52,689 nt of DNA from Pseudomonas sp. SDI (lineage in GTDB: Bacteria > Pseudomonadota > Gammaproteobacteria > Pseudomonadales > Pseudomonadaceae), in NCBI RefSeq assembly GCF_003105155.1, contig NZ_QETK01000032.1:1-52689 (forward strand). Reading direction: 5' to 3'. Positions 1 to 9,018 of this stretch are shown piece after piece. Below the pieces are notes generated by a model that worked only from the letters and a program-made list of their open reading frames with translations, had not been told where the DNA came from and searched no databases. Position 1 is the first letter of the stretch. Every line of letters starts with the position of its first letter. The translations under genes and the position numbers were made by a program.

Positions 1-872
1 TGCGGGGTACGCGGCAACGGCAGTGGCGCGGCCCAGGCCGGCAGGGTGGCTGGCGCAGGCGTGGTGACCGGTGCCGGCACATGGCGGACATAGGCAAACG
101 ACTGCGCGACCCCCAGCGGACGCATCCCCATGCGCGCCAGCAAGCTGCCTTCGGCCGGGCCGATGAACAGCACGCCACCTTCCTGGGTAAGGTGCTTCAG
201 CACTTCGAACACCCGCTGCTGGGTAGGCACGTCGAAGTAGATCAGCAGGTTGCGACAGAAAACGAAATCGTAGCTGCCTTCACGGTTGAGCAAGGCCGGG
301 TCGAGTATGTTGCCGGCCTGAAAGTCCACTTGTTTACGCACCCGCTCGGCCAGCCGGTGGGCGTCGCCCTCCTCGCTGAAATGCCGCTCGCGAAAAGCCA
401 GGTCGCTGCCACGGAACGAGTTGCGCCCGTACAGGCCGGCCTCGGCACGGGCAATGGAGTTCGGGCTGATATCGATGGCGTCGACCCTGAACGCATGGCT
501 GGCCAGTCCGGCGTCGAGCAGCGCCATGGCAATCGAATACGGCTCTTCGCCAGTCGAGCACGGCACACTGAGAATCCGCAGCGGGCGCGTCCCGGCCAGC
601 TCGGCCAGACGTTTGAGGGCCAGGCCGACCAGCGCAGTGAACGACTCCGGGTAGCGGAAGAACCAGGTTTCCGGGACGATCACCGCCTCGATCAGCGCCT
701 GTTGCTCGTCGCGCGATTGCTGCAGCCGCAGCCAGTAATCGTCGAGGTCGCGGGCGGCCAGCGCCGCGCAGCGCTGGCGCAGGGCACGCTCGATCATCGG
801 CGCGCCGACCGAGGCGACGTCCAGGCCGATACGCTCCTGGAGGAACCGGAAGAAACGTTGCTCGCTGTTCAT
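1..872 (-). CDS. wspC: WspC, CheR-type chemoreceptor methyltransferase (partial, C-terminus off the window)
   Basis: SAM-dependent methyltransferase of the CheR family. By homology it methylates glutamates on the WspA receptor to set Wsp sensitivity. The start is ATG at 872, overlapping the wspB stop in ATGA, so the two are translationally coupled. The reading frame stays open to base 1. Visible motifs are ETWFFRYP near residue 68, the SAM-binding stretch PCSTGEEPYSIAM near 104-116, and FCRNLLIYFD near 205. The sequence then runs into a Pro/Ala-rich linker, after which WspC proteins carry TPR repeats; that part lies outside the window. The neighbours wspA and wspB make WspC a better name than a generic CheR. 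Confidence 0.9.
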   Translation of the reverse strand, partial: MNSEQRFFRFLQERIGLDVASVGAPMIERALRQRCAALAARDLDDYWLRLQQSRDEQQALIEAVIVPETWFFRYPESFTALVGLALKRLAELAGTRPLRILSVPCSTGEEPYSIAMALLDAGLASHAFRVDAIDISPNSIARAEAGLYGRNSFRGSDLAFRERHFSEEGDAHRLAERVRKQVDFQAGNILDPALLNREGSYDFVFCRNLLIYFDVPTQQRVFEVLKHLTQEGGVLFIGPAEGSLLARMGMRPLGVAQSFAYVRHVPAPVTTPAPATLPAWAAPLPLPRTP

Positions 873-1396
873 CGTTGCCCCTCGACGGCTGGCGTATCGA
901 GCGGGAACAGCAGGTCGCGCACGGCGTCCGAGAGCAGGTCCTGCACACCGATCCACTGCATCAGCCCCAGCGCGTCCTCGCGCACCGGGCCCAGGTACGG
1001 CGCATTGCCGTTGTCGACGCCATACGGGCGAAACTCCGCCGGGTCGCAACGCAAGGTATCGCTGGCGCGTTCGAGGATCAGCCCGAGCAGCAACCCGGGG
1101 CGCGCCGGGTCGATGCGGTAATGCACCAGCACCAGCCGCGTACTGGTGCGCTCCGGGGCCGGCGTGGCAAAACTCAGCGCGCCGACATCGATCACCGGAA
1201 TCAGTGCCCCGCGATGCGCCAGCACCCCGGCGACCCAGCGCGGCGCCTGCGCAATCGGCTTGAGCGGCAGGCGCGGCAGCACTTCGGCCACCTCATGGGT
1301 ATCGAGGGCGAAGCGCTGTTCGCCAATGCGGAACACCAGGAACAGGCGGCCCTGGCTGGCCGCTTCCTGGCTGCGGCGTGGCTGAAGATCGTTCAT
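869..1396 (-). CDS. wspB: WspB, CheW-like coupling protein
   Basis: CheW-domain scaffold protein of about 175 residues that would link the WspA receptor to the WspE kinase. The CheW fold is seen from about residue 20 (FLVFRIGEQRFALDTHEVAEV) to the end, including the typical GVLAHRGALIPVIDV segment. The start is ATG at 1396, just inside wspA's downstream side, with 7 bases between the wspA stop and this start. Its stop overlaps the wspC start. The position between an MCP gene and a cheR gene on one strand is the Wsp order A-B-C. A longer upstream start would run into wspA and is not needed. Confidence 0.9.
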   Translation of the reverse strand: MNDLQPRRSQEAASQGRLFLVFRIGEQRFALDTHEVAEVLPRLPLKPIAQAPRWVAGVLAHRGALIPVIDVGALSFATPAPERTSTRLVLVHYRIDPARPGLLLGLILERASDTLRCDPAEFRPYGVDNGNAPYLGPVREDALGLMQWIGVQDLLSDAVRDLLFPLDTPAVEGQR

Positions 1397-1403
1397 CGGC
1401 GGC

Positions 1404-3026
1404 TCAGACTTTGAACCGCGACACGCCACCGCGCAGGCCAACGGCAACCTGGCTCAACTCGTCGATGGCAAAGCTGGCCTGACGCAGCGATTCCACCGTC
1501 TGACTGCTGGCATCGCCCAACTGCGCCAGCGCATGATTGATCTGCTCGGCGCCAGTGGCCTGGGCCTGCATGCCCTCGTTGACCATCAGCACGCGTGGCG
1601 CCAGGGCCTGCACCTGGTGAATGATCTGGGTGAGCTGCTCGCCGACCTGGGTCACCTCGAACATGCCGCGGCGCACTTCCTCGGAGAACTTGTCCATGCC
1701 CATGACCCCGGCAGAGACCGCCGACTGGATCTCGCGAACCATCTGCTCGATGTCGTAGGTGGCGACCGCAGTCTGGTCGGCCAGGCGCCGTACTTCGGTG
1801 GCGACGACGGCGAAGCCACGGCCATATTCACCGGCCTTCTCGGCTTCGATGGCGGCGTTCAGCGAGAGCAGGTTGGTCTGGTCGGCCACCTTGACGATGG
1901 TGACCACCACCTGGTTGATGTTGCCGGCCTTTTCGTTGAGGACCGCCAGCTTGTTGTTGACCAGGTCGGCCGCGCCCATGACCTGGTGCATGGTTTCCTC
2001 CATGCGCGCCAGGCCTTGCTGGCCGGAGCCGGCCAGCACCGAGGCCTGATCGGCCGCGGAGGTGACTTCGGTCATGGTTCGCACCAGGTCACGCGAGGTG
2101 GCAGCGATTTCCCGCGAGGTGGCGCCGATCTCGGTGGTGGTGGCGGCGGTTTCGGTGGCAGTCGCCTGTTGCTGCTTGGAAGTGGCGGCGATTTCGGTGA
2201 CCGACGTGGTTACCTGCACCGACGAGCGCTGGGCCTGGGAGACCAGTGTGGTCAGCTCGGCCATCATGCCGTTGAAGCCGGTTTCGATGGCGTTGAACTC
2301 ATCCTTGCGGTCGAGGTTCAGGCGCACACTGAGGTCGCCGCCGCTGAGTTTGTCGAGGGCATGCACGATGTGCTGCATCGGTGCGCTGATGGTGCGCATC
2401 AGCAGCAGGCCGCAGACGGTGGCGGCAATGATCGCCAGCAGCAGCGAAACGATCATGCTGACCTTGGCCGTGGAAACCGCTTCGACGATCTGGTTGGTGG
2501 CCGCGTCGGCCGACTTGCGATTGCCTTCGATCACGCTATTGAGGTGCTGGCGCCCTGCCAACCAGGCCGGCGTCAGATTTTCCTGCAACAGCTGCTGGGC
2601 CTGGGCGTAGTCCTTTTTGCGATAGGCATCCAGCACGTGGCCGACTTCGAGCAGGTACTTGTCTTCAAGCTGGCCGAAGGTGTCGAAGCTAATCTGATCC
2701 TCGTGCATGCGAATGGTGGACTGGTAGCTGGCCATGTGTTGCTTGAGACGGTCGTCGAAGCTCTTGTACAGCGCCATGTCGGCGTCGGTGAGCTCGCGAT
2801 GGTTGCTCAGGCCGACAATCTGCTGGGTCAGCACGTAGCTGTCGACCCAGGCGCTGCGGATCATCGAGCTGTAGTAGACGCCGGGAATGCTGTCGGTACG
2901 GACGGCGTCCTCGCTGGACTCGATGGCGAGCAGCCGCGAATAGGCGGCGACGATCATCAACGACATGATGGCGATTATCACGGCGAAGCTCGCCAGGATC
3001 CGTTGGCGCAGTGTCCAGTTCTTCAC
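1404..3026 (-). CDS. wspA: WspA, membrane methyl-accepting receptor for surface sensing
   Basis: Methyl-accepting chemotaxis protein of 540 aa and first gene of the wsp operon. One membrane helix lies at about residues 8-28. A periplasmic four-helix ligand domain runs to about 188, a second helix covers about 190-210, then a HAMP segment and the cytoplasmic signalling coiled coil. The hairpin tip reads NLLSLNAAIEAEKAGEYGRG, which is the form found in WspA. The start codon is GTG (3024-3026). In Pseudomonas, WspA clusters respond to surface contact and activate the WspE kinase and the diguanylate cyclase WspR. Those later genes would lie beyond base 1. No other MCP-like gene is present here. 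Confidence 0.92.
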   Translation of the reverse strand: MKNWTLRQRILASFAVIIAIMSLMIVAAYSRLLAIESSEDAVRTDSIPGVYYSSMIRSAWVDSYVLTQQIVGLSNHRELTDADMALYKSFDDRLKQHMASYQSTIRMHEDQISFDTFGQLEDKYLLEVGHVLDAYRKKDYAQAQQLLQENLTPAWLAGRQHLNSVIEGNRKSADAATNQIVEAVSTAKVSMIVSLLLAIIAATVCGLLLMRTISAPMQHIVHALDKLSGGDLSVRLNLDRKDEFNAIETGFNGMMAELTTLVSQAQRSSVQVTTSVTEIAATSKQQQATATETAATTTEIGATSREIAATSRDLVRTMTEVTSAADQASVLAGSGQQGLARMEETMHQVMGAADLVNNKLAVLNEKAGNINQVVVTIVKVADQTNLLSLNAAIEAEKAGEYGRGFAVVATEVRRLADQTAVATYDIEQMVREIQSAVSAGVMGMDKFSEEVRRGMFEVTQVGEQLTQIIHQVQALAPRVLMVNEGMQAQATGAEQINHALAQLGDASSQTVESLRQASFAIDELSQVAVGLRGGVSRFKV

Positions 3027-3180
3027 AATCAGCCCTCAATCAGTCGATGCGACCAGGAAAAATGGGCTGATTATAGCCTACACGGCGTGCGGTTATAGGC
3101 GCTGGATCAAGGGTTGCTTGGGCAAAAGGGGCTGATTAATGGCCATTAGCCCGTAAATGTTGGCTGAAACTTTTAAAAAA

Positions 3181-3264
3181 CATCGCGAGACGAGTCGGCT
3201 CGCCGCATCGCCGCTCTCACAGAGAGTTGCCCCCCTGTAGGAGCGGGCTCGTCCCGCGATAGCG
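3181..3264. repeat. REP element with a degenerate inverted partner
   Basis: Between wspA and the DUF533 gene lies a good REP copy (3234-3264, core GGAGCGGGCTCGTCCCGCGA). A decayed opposite-orientation copy sits at 3181-3203 (ATCGCGAGACGAGTCGGCTC). Together they look like an eroded BIME pair just downstream of the DUF533 gene stop. The rest of 3027-3180 shows no gene. It should hold the wspA promoter, but I cannot assign boxes confidently. Confidence 0.75.
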
Positions 3265-3948
3265 TCAGGCCTGGCGAACCTGCTTCTCCAGCTCCAGTTT
3301 CAGCGATGGCTCCAGTCGCAGCTGCTTGGCCAGTTCATCCAGGTACGCGCGCTCCATGAAGTGCTCTTCATCCACCAGCATCACGCTGGCGATGTACATC
3401 TCCGCCGCCATCTCCGGGGTGCTTGCGGCGCGCGCTACGTCAGCCGGGTCGAGCGGTTTGTTCAACTCGGCATGCAGCCAGTGTTGCAGCTCGCGGTCGC
3501 TGGACAGCTTGACGAATTCGCCCTCGATCAACTGCCGCTCGCGCTCATCGACATGCCCGTCGGCCTTGGCCGCCGCCACCAGCGCCTTGAGGATCGCCTG
3601 GCTGTGCTGCTCGGCCTGCAGCTCGGGCACCCGGTCGAGGGTGCGCGGCTCGCCGAGCGGCGCCTTGCCCTGTTGCGCCTGCCAGTTGCCGTAGGCCTTG
3701 TAGGCCAGCACACCGAGCGCGGCCAGGCCGCCATAGGTCAGTGCCTTGCCGCCGTACTTGCGGGCCTTCTTGTTGCCCAGCAACAAGCCCATTGCCCCGG
3801 CAGCCAACGCCCCACCGCCAGCGCCAGACAGCAGGCTGCCAAGCCCGCCACCACCACTCGGCTTGGCGCCTGAGCTTTTACCGGCCTGGCTCTGCAGCAG
3901 GTCCTGGCCGGATTTGAGCAATTGATCGAGCAAGCCACGGGTGTTCAT
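3265..3948 (-). CDS. DUF533/TerB-like membrane protein, YebE family
   Basis: Protein of 227 aa from ATG at 3948. The N-terminal 50 residues are a low-complexity Gly/Ala/Ser segment around a hydrophobic run (ALAAGAMGLLLG near 45-56). A second hydrophobic stretch follows near 70-82. The C-terminal half (about 110-225) is an all-helical TerB-like domain with the acidic segment AAAKADGHVDERERQLI, resembling a metal-binding loop of the TerB family. The E. coli relative is the inner membrane protein YebE, whose function is unknown. A longer frame reaches 4035, but the family starts with MNTRGLLDQLL. It is transcribed divergently from the LysR gene across 167 bases. Confidence 0.85.
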   Translation of the reverse strand: MNTRGLLDQLLKSGQDLLQSQAGKSSGAKPSGGGGLGSLLSGAGGGALAAGAMGLLLGNKKARKYGGKALTYGGLAALGVLAYKAYGNWQAQQGKAPLGEPRTLDRVPELQAEQHSQAILKALVAAAKADGHVDERERQLIEGEFVKLSSDRELQHWLHAELNKPLDPADVARAASTPEMAAEMYIASVMLVDEEHFMERAYLDELAKQLRLEPSLKLELEKQVRQA

Positions 3949-4115
3949 CGAGCGTCTCCAAGGGCAGGAAATGAACGCCCAGAGTACGACCGGACGACGC
4001 TCACGGCCCCAGGGATTTGCTTCCAGATGTTGCATGTGTCAGCGCAAGGCAGCCTTCGAAAAAAAAGATATACACTCAGCCTCACCAATAAAACTCATAA
4101 AAAGTCGCCTCCAGC

Positions 4116-5030
4116 ATGATGACCCTGCGCCAGATTCGTCACTTCATCGCCGTCGCCGAAACCGGCTCGATTTCCGCCGCCGCCCAGGCCGTGTTCATTT
4201 CCCAGTCGACCCTGACCCTGGCCATCCAGCAACTGGAACAGGAAATCGGCGTAAACCTGTTCAACCGTCACGCCAAGGGCATGACCCTGACCCACCAGGG
4301 CCACCAGTTCCTGCGCCAGGCGCACTTGATCCTGGCCACGGTCGAGAATGCCAAACGCAGCCTGCAACAGAGCACCGATCAGGTCGCCGGGCAATTGACC
4401 ATCGGCGTGACCAGCCTGGTTGCCGGCTATTACCTGGCCGACCTGCTCACCCGTTTCCAGCGCGCCTACCCGAACGTCGAGATCCGCGTGACCGAGGACG
4501 AACGGCCGTACATCGAGCACCTGCTGGTCAGCGGCGAAATCGATGTGGGGGTGCTGATCCTGTCCAACCTCGAAGATCGCCTGGCACTGCAAACCGAAGT
4601 GCTCACCCACTCGCCGTTCCGCCTCTGGCTGCCGGCCCAGCATCCGTTGCTGGAGCGCGACAGCATCAGCCTGGCCGAGGTGGCGCTGGAACCGCTGATC
4701 CAGCTCAACGTCGATGAAATGGAACAGAACGCCCGGCGCATCTGGGCCGGCGCCGGCCTGCAAGCGCAGATCAGCCTGCGTACCGCGTCCACCGAAGCGG
4801 TGCGTAGCCTGGTAGCGGCCGGCCTTGGCGTATCGATCCAGCCGGACATGACCTACCGGCCCTGGTCGCTGGAAGGCGACATCATCGAAGCGCGGCCACT
4901 GGCCGACCTCAGCCAGACCCTCGACGTCGGCCTGGCCTGGCGCCGCGGCACCGCCCGACCGGCGCTGGTCGACCCGTTCCTCAGCGTGGCGCGGGAACAA
5001 CCCAACGGTGGACGCCGGCATTCGATTTAA
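4116..5030 (+). CDS. LysR-family transcriptional regulator
   Basis: LTTR of 304 aa. A winged helix-turn-helix occupies residues 1-65, including TGSISAAAQAVFISQSTLTL and the EIGVNLFNRHAKGMTLT wing. An effector-binding domain covers about 92-290. Two ATGs are in tandem (4116 and 4119), and the ribosome binding site is weak for either. The gene lies 89 bases upstream of the first aldehyde dehydrogenase on the same strand, so it is the natural candidate regulator of the polyamine cluster. Autoregulation and control of the divergent DUF533 gene are also possible. The ligand is not evident from sequence. Confidence 0.88.
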   Translation: MMTLRQIRHFIAVAETGSISAAAQAVFISQSTLTLAIQQLEQEIGVNLFNRHAKGMTLTHQGHQFLRQAHLILATVENAKRSLQQSTDQVAGQLTIGVTSLVAGYYLADLLTRFQRAYPNVEIRVTEDERPYIEHLLVSGEIDVGVLILSNLEDRLALQTEVLTHSPFRLWLPAQHPLLERDSISLAEVALEPLIQLNVDEMEQNARRIWAGAGLQAQISLRTASTEAVRSLVAAGLGVSIQPDMTYRPWSLEGDIIEARPLADLSQTLDVGLAWRRGTARPALVDPFLSVAREQPNGGRRHSI

Positions 5031-5119
5031 TCGAACGCAGCCTTCAGTATTTAGAATTTGTCGGCCCGCAACTTCGGCTCTAGTCTCAAGCAACAATAAA
5101 AACCAAGAGACTGCCCCCG

Positions 5120-6583
5120 ATGTCCGGCACCCCGCCCTCCCCGCTGTGCACCGCCCTGCTGATCGACGGCGAACAAGTGCAAGGTCACGGCCTGGCCGAG
5201 CCGATCATCAACCCGGCCAACGGCGAAGTCCTCACGCGCATCGCCGAAGCCAGCAGCGAGCAGGTTGAAAGCGCCATCGGCGCCGCCCACCGGGCCTTCG
5301 CCAGCTGGTCGCGCACCACCCCGCAACACCGTTCGAACCTCCTGCTGGCCATCGCCGACGCGCTGCAGCAGCGCATCGATCTGCTCGCCCGCCTGGAAGC
5401 GCTGAACTGCGGCAAACCATTGCACCTGGCGCGCCAGGACGACCTGACAGCTGCCATCGACGTGTTCCGCTTCTTCGCCGGTGCGGTGCGCTGCCAGACC
5501 GGTCAGCTGGCCGGCGAATACCTGCCCGGCTACACCAGCATGGTGCGTCGCGACCCGCTCGGCGTGGTCGCCTCGATTGCGCCCTGGAACTACCCGATCA
5601 TGATGGCCGCATGGAAGATCGCCCCGGCCCTGGCCGCCGGCAACACCCTGGTGTTCAAACCTTCCGAACATACCCCGCTGTCGATCCTGGCCCTCGCCCC
5701 GGTGCTGGCCGAGCTGCTGCCGCCGGGCGTGCTGAACATTATCTGCGGCGGTGGCGAAGGCGTCGGCGGGCATCTGGTGAGCCATCCGAAAGTGCGCATG
5801 GTGTCGCTGACCGGCGATATCGTCACCGGGCAGAAAATCCTCCAGGCTGCCTCGAAAACCCTCAAGCGTACTCACCTGGAACTGGGCGGCAAGGCGCCGG
5901 TGATCGTCTGCGACGATGCCGACATCGCCGCGGTGGTCGAAGGCGTGCGCAGCTACGGCTACTACAACGCCGGCCAGGACTGCACCGCCGCCTGCCGCCT
6001 CTACGCTCAGGCCGGGATCCACGACAAGTTGGTCGCCGAGCTGGGCGCGGCGGTGGCCAGCCTGCGCTTTGCCGGCAAGCGCGACGCCGACAACGAGATC
6101 GGCCCGCTGATCAGCACCCGCCAGCGCGACCGCGTGGCCAGCTTCGTCGAGCGTGCGCTAAGCCAGCCGCACATCGAACGGGTGACCGGCGCCGCCGTGC
6201 ATTCCGGCCCCGGCTTCTATTACCAGCCAACCCTGCTCGCCGGTTGCAAGCAGAGCGACGAGATCGTCCAGCGCGAAGTGTTCGGCCCGGTGGTCACCGT
6301 GACCCGCTTCGACGAGTTGAGCCAGGCGGTGGACTGGGCCAACGACTCCGAATACGGCCTGGCCTCCTCGGTGTGGACACAGAACCTCGACAAGGCCATG
6401 CAGATCGCCGCGCGCCTGCAATACGGCTGCACCTGGATCAACAGCCATTTCATGCTGGTCAGCGAAATGCCCCACGGTGGCCTGAAGCGCTCGGGCTATG
6501 GCAAGGACCTGTCCAGCGATTCGCTGCAGGACTACAGCGTGGTACGCCACATCATGGCGCGCCACGGCGAGCAGCTCGGATAG
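5120..6583 (+). CDS. NAD-dependent aminoaldehyde dehydrogenase, PatD/YdcW-like (copy 1)
   Basis: Aldehyde dehydrogenase superfamily enzyme of 487 aa. Catalytic residues are in place: Asn157 in APWNYP, Glu254 in LELGGKAP, and nucleophile Cys288 in GQDCTAACR. The GQDCTAA signature with the downstream YdcSTUV-type transporter fits the 4-aminobutyraldehyde (1-pyrroline) dehydrogenase branch, where E. coli YdcW lies next to ydcSTUV. Expected reaction: aminoaldehyde plus NAD to the amino acid, e.g. GABA or beta-alanine. It is followed by the binding-protein gene after 88 bases. A paralogue with the same motifs sits at 10797. Exact substrate cannot be read from sequence; betaine-aldehyde-like activity is an alternative. 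Confidence 0.88.
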   Translation: MSGTPPSPLCTALLIDGEQVQGHGLAEPIINPANGEVLTRIAEASSEQVESAIGAAHRAFASWSRTTPQHRSNLLLAIADALQQRIDLLARLEALNCGKPLHLARQDDLTAAIDVFRFFAGAVRCQTGQLAGEYLPGYTSMVRRDPLGVVASIAPWNYPIMMAAWKIAPALAAGNTLVFKPSEHTPLSILALAPVLAELLPPGVLNIICGGGEGVGGHLVSHPKVRMVSLTGDIVTGQKILQAASKTLKRTHLELGGKAPVIVCDDADIAAVVEGVRSYGYYNAGQDCTAACRLYAQAGIHDKLVAELGAAVASLRFAGKRDADNEIGPLISTRQRDRVASFVERALSQPHIERVTGAAVHSGPGFYYQPTLLAGCKQSDEIVQREVFGPVVTVTRFDELSQAVDWANDSEYGLASSVWTQNLDKAMQIAARLQYGCTWINSHFMLVSEMPHGGLKRSGYGKDLSSDSLQDYSVVRHIMARHGEQLG

Positions 6584-6671
6584 ACCGACGTTCCAGCACT
6601 ACGCTTATAAGAAACCCGCTTCACCGCTTGCTATGACTGCCCCGACCATAATTTGAACAAGAGGGAACACC

Positions 6672-7823
6672 ATGTTCGCGCACAAGACCGCATTGCTCAG
6701 CGCCCTGAGTACCGCCTTGCTGGCCAGCGCCGGCCTGCAAGCCGCCGAGCCACTCAAGGCCGTGGGTGCCGGCGAGGGCCAACTGGATATCGTCGCCTGG
6801 CCGGGCTACATCGAGCGAGGTGAAAGCGACAAAGCCTACGACTGGGTTACCGGCTTCGAGAAGGAAACCGGCTGCAAGGTGAGCGTGAAAACCGCCGCCA
6901 CCTCCGACGAAATGGTCAGCCTGATGGCCAAGGGCGGCTACGACCTGGTGACCGCCTCCGGCGATGCCTCGCTGCGGCTGATTGCCGGCAAGCGCGTGCA
7001 GCCGATCAACACCGCGCTGATCCCGAACTGGAAGAACATCGACCCACGCCTGCAGGACGGCGCCTGGTACGTAGTCAACAAGCAGGTCTACGGCACGCCG
7101 TACCAGTGGGGGCCGAATGTACTGCTGTACAACACCAACGTGTTCAAGACCGCGCCCACCAGTTGGAACGTGGTGTTCGAGCCGCAGAACCTGCCCGACG
7201 GCAAGCCGAACAAGGGCCGCGTGCAGGCCTACGACGGCCCGATCTACATTGCCGACGCAGCGCTGTACCTGAAATCGGCCAAGCCCGAGCTGGGCATCCA
7301 GAACCCGTATGAACTCACTGAAACCCAATACAAGGCAGTGCTCGACCTGCTGCGCCAGCAACAGCCGCTGATCCACCGCTACTGGCACGACGCCACGGTG
7401 CAGATGAGCGACGTGAAGAACGAAGGTGTGGCCGCGTCCAGTTCCTGGGGCTACATGGTCAACGGGCTGAAGGCCGACAACCAGCCGGTGGCGTCCACCG
7501 TGCCGAAGGAAGGTGCGACCGGCTGGGCCGACACCACCATGCTGCACAGCGAGGCCAAGCACCCGAACTGTGCCTACAAGTGGATGGACTGGTCGTTGCA
7601 ACCGAAAGTCCAGGGCGATGTGGCGGCCTGGTTCGGCTCGCTGCCGGCGGTGCCGGCGGCCTGTACCGGCAGCGAGCTGCTGGGTGCCGAGGGCTGCAAG
7701 ACCAACGGCTTCGACCTGTTCGAGAAGATCGCCTTCTGGAAAACCCCGCAGGCTGAAGGCGGCAAGTTCGTGCCGTACAGCCGCTGGACCCAGGACTACA
7801 TCGCGATCATGGGCGGCCGCTAG
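6672..7823 (+). CDS. Periplasmic polyamine-binding protein of an ABC transporter, YdcS/PotD-like
   Basis: Solute-binding protein of 383 aa with a Sec signal peptide (residues 1-24, cleavage after GLQAA). The mature part has the PotD-type opening QLDIVAWPGYIERG and the later WGYMVNGL and KWMDWSL segments found in YdcS proteins. It starts at ATG 6672, with AGAGGG 9 bases upstream. It is followed by a REP hairpin and then the ATPase and two permeases, so it is the capture component of that transporter. Likely ligands are spermidine, putrescine or their oxidation products, inferred from the dehydrogenases and SpdH nearby. Confidence 0.88.
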   Translation: MFAHKTALLSALSTALLASAGLQAAEPLKAVGAGEGQLDIVAWPGYIERGESDKAYDWVTGFEKETGCKVSVKTAATSDEMVSLMAKGGYDLVTASGDASLRLIAGKRVQPINTALIPNWKNIDPRLQDGAWYVVNKQVYGTPYQWGPNVLLYNTNVFKTAPTSWNVVFEPQNLPDGKPNKGRVQAYDGPIYIADAALYLKSAKPELGIQNPYELTETQYKAVLDLLRQQQPLIHRYWHDATVQMSDVKNEGVAASSSWGYMVNGLKADNQPVASTVPKEGATGWADTTMLHSEAKHPNCAYKWMDWSLQPKVQGDVAAWFGSLPAVPAACTGSELLGAEGCKTNGFDLFEKIAFWKTPQAEGGKFVPYSRWTQDYIAIMGGR

Positions 7824-7829
7824 CCCCCA

Positions 7830-7896
7830 ATCGCGGGACGAGCCCGCTCCCACATGGATTGAGGTGATCCTTGTGGGAGCGGGCTCGTCCCGCGAT
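7830..7896. repeat. REP pair forming a perfect 25-bp hairpin between ydcS-like and ydcT-like genes
   Basis: Arms at 7830-7854 and 7872-7896 are exact reverse complements, each containing CGGGACGAGCCCGCTCCCAC or its complement, around a 17-base loop. The element begins 7 bases after the binding-protein stop. It lies in the transcribed leader of the next gene, so it can fold in mRNA. There is no T-tract, so it is not a plain intrinsic terminator. Confidence 0.93.
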
Positions 7897-7976
7897 CCAG
7901 ACACCACCGTTCACCGCTGTCAGTCGTCCAGGCCTGGGCCGCTGCGCATCCCCATGCCTATCCGGAGCATTTCACC

Positions 7977-9017
7977 ATGACCCTTGCAGTCCAGTTCACC
8001 CAGGTCTCCCGTTTGTTCGGCGAGGTCAAAGCCGTCGACCGGGTCTCCATCGACATCCAGGACGGCGAGTTCTTCTCCATGCTCGGGCCCTCCGGCTCGG
8101 GCAAAACCACCTGCCTGCGGCTGATCGCCGGCTTCGAACAACCCAGCAGCGGCTCGATCCGCATCCACGGCGCCGAGGCCGCCGGCCTGCCGCCCTACCA
8201 GCGCGACGTCAACACGGTGTTCCAGGACTACGCACTGTTCCCGCACATGAACGTGCGCGACAACGTTGCCTACGGCCTCAAGGTCAAGGGCATCGGCAAG
8301 CAGGAGCGCCACGCCCGTGCCGAAGAGGCACTGGCCATGGTCGCCCTCGGCGGCTATGGCGAGCGCAAGCCGGTGCAACTCTCCGGCGGCCAACGCCAGC
8401 GGGTGGCGCTGGCCCGCGCGCTGGTCAACCGACCACGGGTGCTGCTGCTCGACGAGCCGCTCGGCGCCCTCGACCTGAAACTGCGCGAGCAGATGCAGAG
8501 CGAGCTGAAAAAACTCCAGCGCCAACTCGGCATCACTTTCATCTTCGTCACCCACGACCAGACCGAAGCGCTGTCGATGTCCGACCGCGTCGCGGTATTC
8601 AACCGGGGACGCATCGAGCAGGTCGATAGCCCGCGCAACCTCTACATGAAACCGGCAACCACCTTCGTCGCCGAGTTCGTCGGCACCTCCAACGTGGTCC
8701 GCGGCGAACTGGCCGCGCAACTCAATGGCAGCCAGTTGCCATTCTCGATTCGCCCGGAACATATCCGCCTCGGCGAGCAGGCCCCGGCCAGCCACGAGAT
8801 CCAGGTCAGCGGCCTGCTCCACGACATCCAGTACCAGGGCAGCGCCACCCGCTACGAGCTCAAGCTGGACAACGGCCAACTGCTGGCGGTAAGCCAGGCC
8901 AACAACCAGTGGCAAGAGCACAGCCAGCCCTGGCAACCCGGCCAGCGCGTGCAGGCGCGCTGGGCCCGCGAGGCGATGACCGCGCTGCAGGAAACCGTGT
9001 TGAGCGAGGGCCGCTGA
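7977..9017 (+). CDS. ABC transporter ATPase, YdcT/PotA-like
   Basis: ATP-binding subunit of 346 aa. Walker A is GPSGSGKTT (37-45), the Q-loop lies in VFQDYALFP, the signature LSGGQRQRVALARAL (135-149), Walker B VLLLDEP (155-161), and the switch histidine lies in FVTHDQTEA. The C-terminal 100 residues form the TOBE/OB regulatory domain of the PotA-type import ATPases (FSIRPEHIRLGE). It starts at ATG 7977, with GGAG upstream. The first permease begins 1 base after the stop, so the transporter genes form one operon. Confidence 0.92.
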   Translation: MTLAVQFTQVSRLFGEVKAVDRVSIDIQDGEFFSMLGPSGSGKTTCLRLIAGFEQPSSGSIRIHGAEAAGLPPYQRDVNTVFQDYALFPHMNVRDNVAYGLKVKGIGKQERHARAEEALAMVALGGYGERKPVQLSGGQRQRVALARALVNRPRVLLLDEPLGALDLKLREQMQSELKKLQRQLGITFIFVTHDQTEALSMSDRVAVFNRGRIEQVDSPRNLYMKPATTFVAEFVGTSNVVRGELAAQLNGSQLPFSIRPEHIRLGEQAPASHEIQVSGLLHDIQYQGSATRYELKLDNGQLLAVSQANNQWQEHSQPWQPGQRVQARWAREAMTALQETVLSEGR

Positions 9018-9018
9018 A

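Noticed and set aside
1533..3098. 521-aa plus-strand frame opposite wspA
   Set aside because: Gly/His/Asp-rich low-information translation typical of the antisense of an MCP coiled coil.
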